From Neorhodopirellula pilleata (GTDB taxonomy: Bacteria; Planctomycetota; Planctomycetia; Pirellulales; Pirellulaceae): a stretch of 64,000 nucleotides of DNA. A program made the position numbers and the translations under genes. The notes under the pieces were generated by a model. It ran no database searches. It was not told the origin of the DNA and saw nothing but the letters and a program-made list of their open reading frames with translations. The stretch lies in NCBI RefSeq assembly GCF_007859915.1, contig NZ_SJPM01000005.1, forward strand, positions 367,222 to 431,221, given 5' to 3'. Shown here piece after piece: positions 59,280-64,000 of the stretch (within the stretch, counting starts at the first letter, position 1; the number at the start of each line of letters is the position of its first letter).

Positions 59280-60749
59280 ATGCAGTACGCCCTTCTCGCA
59301 TTTCTGATCGTGCTGGTATTGGCCCAGGCATTCTTGCTGTGGAAAGCCAAGGACAGCTGGCGTTGGTACCCGATGGTAGCGATCATCACGACGACGATCT
59401 TGGCTGTCGTATTCCTTTTTCCCCTTGCCGGAGCGCTCAAAAGCCGAGCCGCGTGGCACCAAATCAAAGAGGAACTCGAAGAACGACTCGTGAAAGTCGA
59501 AGCCGAACAAGCGGAACTTCGTTACGGCGACCCCAATAGCCCCTTGGCCGAAGACGGTGTTTTGCCGATGGCCCAGAGGTTAGCGAAACTAGGAACCGAA
59601 GCCGGACGACGCTGGCGTGGATTGCGTTTAACGAACCAAAATTTCGGTGGTCAAACCTCGATCGTTTTGAGCGCGCCGGTGGATGCCAATCAAGTCGAGG
59701 GATTGCCGGAAGACGCTCCCGCCGACGCACAAGCCGCAGCGGCCGCTGCTCGTCCGCCCCTAATTCCCAATGGCATGGTCGTTTATGGTTTCGCCGAAGG
59801 TCAACAGCCCAACGTCGACCGAATGATTCCGACATTTTATCTGGGCGAGTTTCGCGTTACCGCCAGTACGCCCGACCAAGTGACGCTGACGACGACCGGA
59901 CCCTTGCTACCGCGGCAACAACAAGCCATCACCAGCGGCCAAGCGTCGAGTTGGTCCGTTTATGAACTCCTGCCGCTCGATGGACACGAACCGTTCATCG
60001 CCGAAGGCAGTCAGCCGGACGACGATAACGTTTTTGGACGCATCGACGATGAATTGGTTAACCGAATCCTCTCGGGTGTATCCGACGCAACTCGCCAAAA
60101 CTACTTGCGAGATGGCTCTCGATCGCTCGACGACGATCGGCCATTGACGCGATGGGTGAAAATCGAAATTACGAAATCGCACACGATCGACGTCGACAGT
60201 CCAGACCAACGCGGCGCCCTCGACGGGGGATTCTTCGACGGTAGCGGTCGCGCCGTCGACAGCCGTTTGCAAGCCGGAGGCGAAGGCAAAGTCAAATTCG
60301 ACAAAGGCGAATTGTTGGTCCTCAAAGAAGAAGCCGCCAATGCCCTGCAACAAGAGGGCGTGGCCCGCTTGGTCGATACCTACTATTTGCGGCCATTGAA
60401 CGACTATCGATTCGTACTGCGTCGGATTCGGTTGCGTTTAGCCGAACTGGAAACTCGGACCGAAGAACTCAATTTTGAACGGGACATTCTGCAACGGGCC
60501 ATCGACGCGACAGTCAAAATGCTCGGGGAATATCAAACCGATAAGCTTAAATTGGAACAAGACCTCGCCCAAACCGAAACCGAGCGTAAGGCGATCCAAG
60601 ATTACAATGAAAAACTGCGGGCAACCGTCAAAGCCACTCGCGAGAAACTCGTCGGCTTGTATCGCAGCAATCAATCGCTCGAAAACGAACTCGAACAAAT
60701 CCATTTAGACATCAAGTCCAACATGGATTCGCTAACAAGCACCCGCTGA
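59280..60749 (+). CDS. Two-TM coiled-coil protein of unknown function, 489 aa
   Basis: Two N-terminal helices (about 4-21 ALLAFLIVLVLAQAFLLW and 33-52 MVAIITTTILAVVFLFPLAG) anchor a large soluble part. Residues 60-90 form a short coiled coil, 100-340 a beta-rich domain (MVVYGFAEGQQPNVDRMIPTFYLGEFRV ... SSWSVYELLPLDGHEPF), and 395-485 a long coiled coil (LRLAELETRTEELNFERDILQRAIDATVKML ... LEQDLAQTETERKAIQDYNEKLRATVKATREKLV). I recognise it only as a planctomycete-type membrane protein. No enzyme motif. Confidence 0.8.
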   Translation: MQYALLAFLIVLVLAQAFLLWKAKDSWRWYPMVAIITTTILAVVFLFPLAGALKSRAAWHQIKEELEERLVKVEAEQAELRYGDPNSPLAEDGVLPMAQRLAKLGTEAGRRWRGLRLTNQNFGGQTSIVLSAPVDANQVEGLPEDAPADAQAAAAAARPPLIPNGMVVYGFAEGQQPNVDRMIPTFYLGEFRVTASTPDQVTLTTTGPLLPRQQQAITSGQASSWSVYELLPLDGHEPFIAEGSQPDDDNVFGRIDDELVNRILSGVSDATRQNYLRDGSRSLDDDRPLTRWVKIEITKSHTIDVDSPDQRGALDGGFFDGSGRAVDSRLQAGGEGKVKFDKGELLVLKEEAANALQQEGVARLVDTYYLRPLNDYRFVLRRIRLRLAELETRTEELNFERDILQRAIDATVKMLGEYQTDKLKLEQDLAQTETERKAIQDYNEKLRATVKATREKLVGLYRSNQSLENELEQIHLDIKSNMDSLTSTR

Positions 60750-61100
60750 GTTTGCTTTGGCTTGCCAGACGCGCGAGTTTTGAAGTTGCACTTTTGCCTG
60801 TGGCATTTGTTTTTCGTAACCCGCTGCGTAAGTTTTGAAGTTGCGCTTTTGCCTGTGGCATTGGTTTATCGTAACCCGAAGCGTAAGCGAGGGATGAGTC
60901 AATATCAATTATCCCTCGCTTACGCAGCGGGTTACGAAGAAAGTGCAACTTCAAAACGCGCGAGCCGTCCTGGTCAAACGGAAGCTGGCGTACTTGTCTT
61001 AGCCGGCCGATGCTCGTCACTCTTGAGACGCTTCTCACATCGGCTTTTAGGCGATGACCGCGCCGAAGGCCGGGACCCTGAACGGTCCCCCAAAAACAAG
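60750..61100. repeat. Three-layer palindromic repeat block downstream of the coiled-coil gene
   Basis: A tandem copy of GTTTTGAAGTTGC(a/g)CTTTTGCC...GGCATT(g/t)GTTTTTCGTAACCCG (about 60,778 and 60,834) precedes a complete GTAACCCG palindrome (60,872-60,937, arms CGTAACCCGAAGCGTAAGCG / CGCTTACGCAGCGGGTTACG). The outermost arms (GAGTTTTGAAGTTGCACTTT at 60,773 and AAAGTGCAACTTCAAAACGC near 60,939) close the block. The remainder to 61,100 shows nothing. Confidence 0.75.
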
Positions 61101-61173
61101 TGAGAGTGCTGGGACTCGAACCCAGGACCATTCGATTAAAAGTCGAATGCTCTACCGACTGAGCTACACTCTC
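61101..61173 (-). tRNA. tRNA-Lys (anticodon UUU)
   Basis: 73-base cloverleaf on the minus strand: acceptor GAGAGTG with CACTCTC, D arm GCTC..GAGC, anticodon loop CTTTTAA (UUU), T arm CTGGG-TTCGAGT-CCCAG, discriminator A. CCA is not encoded. The convergent plus-strand gene ends 350 bases away. Confidence 0.95.
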
Positions 61174-61325
61174 GTTGAATCGTTCGGGAACCCGATCCTA
61201 CTTTGTGGACCGCAAGTTCTCCGTCCAGGTTCACAACCGGTCGGAAAATGAAACGAAAATACGATTTGATCGACGCGTCTTCGAGAGGACCGTCAAAACA
61301 TCGTCAGTTTCGCGAGCATTCTCAG

Positions 61326-61414
61326 CGGAGCGGACAGGATTCGAACCTGCGGAACCAGTTTCCCGGTTCACCGATTTAGCAAACCGGCGCTTTCGACCAC
61401 TCAGCCACCGCTCC
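61326..61414 (-). tRNA. tRNA-Ser (anticodon GCU)
   Basis: 89-base class II tRNA on the minus strand: acceptor GGAGCGG with CCGCTCC, anticodon loop TTGCTAA (GCU), long variable arm (GAACCGGGAAACTGGTTCC-type hairpin), T arm GCAGG-TTCGAAT-CCTGT, discriminator G. CCA is not encoded. Confidence 0.95.
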
Positions 61415-61571
61415 AGGTGGTTTCTCAGGGAGTAGCATTCCCTGGGAACGTCATCGGTCAGTTGCGAATTGTGCTCCATCAAACTTGTTTTGACAACCCG
61501 GTTACATTCCTTTTTCAGGTGTTATGATTGGACGAAATCTTGCAACCGTGCTCTCCGTCTGCTGAACCGCC

Positions 61572-62453
61572 ATGTCTGACCCGGAATGGGATCTCGACCC
61601 CAAGTTTGACTTTATCGAAGCCCACCGCATTGCGACCGGGAGTCGCGTGTCGCTTGACGACATCGACACTCAAATGGAAGGGCCGTTTCGCGGAAAAGAC
61701 CACGGCCGGGCGTTCACGCATCAGGCCGTCGAAGACATCCGAAATCTGCAATACCGGATGTTTACCGAAGCGAAGCAGTCGCTGCTGATCGTTTTGCAGG
61801 CCCCCGATGCGGCCGGCAAGGATGGGCTAATCCGAAAAGTCCTCGGACAAATGAATCCCCAGGGGTGTCGCACCTACCCCTTTAAAGTTCCGAATTCGGA
61901 AGAATTGGCTCACGATTTTTTGTGGCGAATTCACGCATGCACGCCGGCGGCCGGGAAGGTTTCGATCTTCAACCGGTCACACTATGAGGACGTGCTGGTC
62001 GTTCGCGTCGAAAACATCGTGCCCAAGTCGGTTTGGAAGGAACGTTTCGAGCTGATCAATGATTTCGAGAAACTGCTCGTCCATCGGGGGACTCGCATCC
62101 TCAAGTTCTATCTGCACATCAGCCACGAAGAACAGCTCGAGCGATTCAAGAAACGTTTGGACGATCCGACCAAGCACTGGAAACTCAATGCCGGTGATTA
62201 CGACGCCCGAGACAAGGCCGCCGCCTACCGCGAAGCCTATGAAGACGTCTTTGAAAAGTGCCATTCCAAAGACAGCCCATGGCACATTATTCCGGCGGAC
62301 AAGAAGTGGTACCGCGACGCGTCCGTCGCAGCGATCGTTCGTCAAACGCTGCAAGAAATGGACCCACAACTACCTTCCATCGACGCCGACTTGGACGAAA
62401 TCCGGCGACTCTACGAACGCGAATCCGCTGAGTTGCAAGCGAACAAAAAATAA
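61572..62453 (+). CDS. Polyphosphate kinase 2 family protein, 293 aa
   Basis: The PPK2 fold transfers phosphate between polyphosphate and nucleotides. Walker A-type QAPDAAGKDGLIRKVLGQMNPQGCRTYPFKVPN (Asp79, Lys83) and Walker B-type SIFNRSHYEDVLVVRV are diagnostic, with the lid region ERFKKRLDDPTKHWKLNAGDYDARDKAAAYREAYEDVF and the C-terminal WHIIPADKKWYRD. The class (ADP, GDP or AMP substrate) cannot be fixed here; the PPK2 class III pattern seems closest. Starts at ATG 61572. Confidence 0.92.
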   Translation: MSDPEWDLDPKFDFIEAHRIATGSRVSLDDIDTQMEGPFRGKDHGRAFTHQAVEDIRNLQYRMFTEAKQSLLIVLQAPDAAGKDGLIRKVLGQMNPQGCRTYPFKVPNSEELAHDFLWRIHACTPAAGKVSIFNRSHYEDVLVVRVENIVPKSVWKERFELINDFEKLLVHRGTRILKFYLHISHEEQLERFKKRLDDPTKHWKLNAGDYDARDKAAAYREAYEDVFEKCHSKDSPWHIIPADKKWYRDASVAAIVRQTLQEMDPQLPSIDADLDEIRRLYERESAELQANKK

Positions 62454-62501
62454 CGGTTCTCTCTTTGTCATTTTTTCCCTTTCCCCATTACTTTGCCCGT
62501 C

Positions 62502-63659
62502 ATGACTATTCGCCGAAACCCAACCCGTCCCGTGCCGATCGGAAACATCACGATCGGTGACGGCCATCCGATCGCGGTTCAGTCGATGACGGCGACAAAG
62601 ACCCAAGACATCGACGCGACCGTCGCCCAAGCCGAAGCGTTGCGCCAGCGCGGCGCGGGCGTGGTACGGATTGCGGTCGACAGCACCAAGGATGCCGAAG
62701 CGCTCGCCGAAATTCGACGACAGACGACGGCGAACTTGGCCGTCGACTTGCAGGAAAACTTTCGCTTGGCCGAATTAGTCGCTCCGCATGTGGACAAAGT
62801 CCGCTACAACCCCGGACATCTGTACCACCATGCTCGCGAATTAACGTGGCAGGACAAAGTCAAGTACCTGATCGATGTAGCCGGCTCGAACGGATGTGCC
62901 GTGCGGATCGGGGTCAATTGCGGAAGCGTCGATCCGGCTAAAAAAGAGAAGTATGCGGCAAACGATTCGATCACGCCGATGCTCGAGTCGGCATTGGAAC
63001 ATTGTGAGCTAGTCGATTCGCTCGGGTTTCATCACTTCGTCGTTTCGCTCAAAGACAGCGACCCGTCGAAGGTCGTCGAAGTCAACAAGCGGTTTGCCGA
63101 GCAACGCCCCGACGTTCCCTTGCACTTGGGAGTGACCGAAGCCGGAATGCCGCCCGACGGGATCATCAAGACGCGGATCGCGTTTGAACAATTAATCGGC
63201 AAAGGCATCGGCGACACCGTTCGAGTTTCGTTGACCTTACCGAACCCTCGCAAGCCCGAAGAAATTGATGCCGGTTTGGAGATCGTCGCCGACATTCAAG
63301 CCGGTCGCGTTCGCAGCGTCGTAAGATTTGACGACACGAAACTGAACATCATCAGTTGCCCGAGTTGTTCGCGGGTCGAGAACGAAGCGTTCGTGGACTT
63401 GGCCGCGAAGGTCAAGGAGATGAGCGCGTACGCTCAAGATTACGCGATCACGATCGCCGTCATGGGATGCCGAGTCAACGGACCAGGTGAAACCGACGAC
63501 GCCGACTTAGGATTGTGGTGCGGCCCGGCCAAAGTCAATCTGAAGAAGGGCGAAGAACCGCTCGGTGCGTTCGGATACGACGAGATCCTACCCAAGCTGA
63601 AAGCCGAATTGGATGCGCTCGTCGACGCGAAAAAAAGGATGAGTACGTCCACTTTATAG
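62502..63659 (+). CDS. ispG: 4-hydroxy-3-methylbut-2-enyl diphosphate synthase, 385 aa
   Basis: It makes HMBPP from MEcPP in the non-mevalonate isoprenoid pathway with a 4Fe-4S cluster. Family blocks: PIAVQSMTATKTQDIDATVAQAEALRQRGAGVVRIAVDS, ADVRYNPGH-like KVRYNPGHLYHH, VRIGVNCGSVD, HLGVTEAGMPPDGIIKTRIAFEQLIGKGIGDTVRVSLT, and the cluster-binding ISCPSCSRVENEAF with the third Cys in AVMGCRVNGPGETDDADLG. ATG 62502 is used; the TTG at 62493 would add three residues. Confidence 0.96.
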   Translation: MTIRRNPTRPVPIGNITIGDGHPIAVQSMTATKTQDIDATVAQAEALRQRGAGVVRIAVDSTKDAEALAEIRRQTTANLAVDLQENFRLAELVAPHVDKVRYNPGHLYHHARELTWQDKVKYLIDVAGSNGCAVRIGVNCGSVDPAKKEKYAANDSITPMLESALEHCELVDSLGFHHFVVSLKDSDPSKVVEVNKRFAEQRPDVPLHLGVTEAGMPPDGIIKTRIAFEQLIGKGIGDTVRVSLTLPNPRKPEEIDAGLEIVADIQAGRVRSVVRFDDTKLNIISCPSCSRVENEAFVDLAAKVKEMSAYAQDYAITIAVMGCRVNGPGETDDADLGLWCGPAKVNLKKGEEPLGAFGYDEILPKLKAELDALVDAKKRMSTSTL

Positions 63660-63738
63660 CGAAAATCGCGAAGAAGTTCGGCCGTTCCTTAGCAGACCAA
63701 AAGTCTTGGCAACTTTCGCTACGGCGGCCGCACTGCAT

Positions 63739-63760
63739 GCGGGCTGTTGATTTAATCAGA
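63739..63760. repeat. Remnant terminus of a palindromic element
   Basis: GCGGGCTGTTGATTTAATCA at 63739 matches one end of the 118 bp elements with no complete partner; a decayed copy. Confidence 0.55.
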
Positions 63761-63807
63761 TACAGCGATACAGTGATTAGCCGAAGGGTGTTAGCCTGGG
63801 CCGCTAA

Positions 63808-63925
63808 CGGCGTGTTGATTTAATCGTAACCCGAAGCGTGAGCGAGGGATTGAGCGCCATTAAGTCCTTTGTATGTATCCCTCGCTCACGCTTCGGGTTT
63901 CGATGAGGACTAAATCAACAGCCCG
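63808..63925. mobile_element. 118 bp palindromic MITE-like element, copy 4
   Basis: Left end CGGCGTGTTGATTTA, right end TAAATCAACAGCCCG, with inner arms TCGTAACCCGAAGCGTGAGC and GCTCACGCTTCGGGTTTCGA. The core differs from copies 1-3 (GTAACCCG type instead of CGTTTAACGG type), but the ends and length agree. Flanks are CTAA and CTAG. It follows ispG; the remaining bases to 64,000 show nothing. Confidence 0.75.
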
Positions 63926-64000
63926 CTAGCGCCATCGGCACACAAAAACTGACGAACGCACTCAATCAACGGCCCGCATGGATCAATTCCGGCGAGGTAA

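Overview
The window looks like a chromosomal segment of a planctomycete, most likely a Rhodopirellula-type member of the Pirellulaceae. The basis is the gene style: an ECF sigma factor joined to a membrane Ser/Thr kinase, PEP-CTERM and DUF805 proteins, TTG/GTG starts, tRNAs without encoded CCA, and abundant intergenic palindromic repeats. This assignment is inference; no rRNA is present.

Region 1 (about 88-16,802) is a chromosomal integron. A tyrosine recombinase of the integron-integrase type starts near 15,966 on the plus strand but loses its catalytic domain, so it reads as a decayed intI. On its other side lies a tail-to-head array of 27 cassettes, every coding one on the minus strand and each ending at its low-coordinate side in an 85-120 bp attC-like site. 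About 20 cassettes carry mostly unrecognised small proteins (a HEXXH protease, a PIN-domain toxin with a partner, two copies of one DUF805 cassette, a thioredoxin-fold protein without its cysteines, a LamG/PEP-CTERM protein, a HEAT-repeat protein, a four-helix-bundle gene with a nonsense codon). Six cassettes are near-identical copies of one 346-372 bp unit with no convincing gene, built from GCCCTGCGGGGC stem-loop repeats. Six copies of a TTATCnCCGG motif sit between intI and the first cassette.

Region 2 (17,207-31,492) is housekeeping: purL (minus), tyrA (minus) divergent from serB (plus), a heterodimeric ABC exporter pair, a von Willebrand factor A protein, metK with an overlapping metallophosphoesterase, tRNA-Arg(CCU), and NAD(P)H-hydrate epimerase.

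Region 3 (31,936-51,189) is an exopolysaccharide/O-antigen-like locus of 18 plus-strand genes, many with ATGA start/stop overlaps. It has Wzz-like, tyrosine-kinase-like, Wzy-like and Wzx-like functions, glycosyltransferases (GT4, GT26, GT2), a GDP-mannose 3,5-epimerase-like enzyme, and genes for a CDP-6-deoxyhexose (rfbF, rfbG), C-methyltransferases, a PLP aminotransferase, a DUF4910 protein, an Fe(II)/2OG oxygenase-like protein and a PIG-L deacetylase. An ECF sigma factor plus kinase pair follows directly (51,404-53,907).

Region 4 (53,910-64,000) holds bioD and aguB, divergent from one CATG, a response regulator, a large TolC-like lipoprotein, a coiled-coil membrane protein, tRNA-Lys(UUU) and tRNA-Ser(GCU), a PPK2 kinase and ispG.

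Gene 3' ends in regions 2 and 4 carry a family of 117-118 bp palindromic elements with 15 bp terminal inverted repeats. One copy is inserted inside another palindromic repeat and is flanked by a 4 bp duplication, so the family behaves like a MITE.
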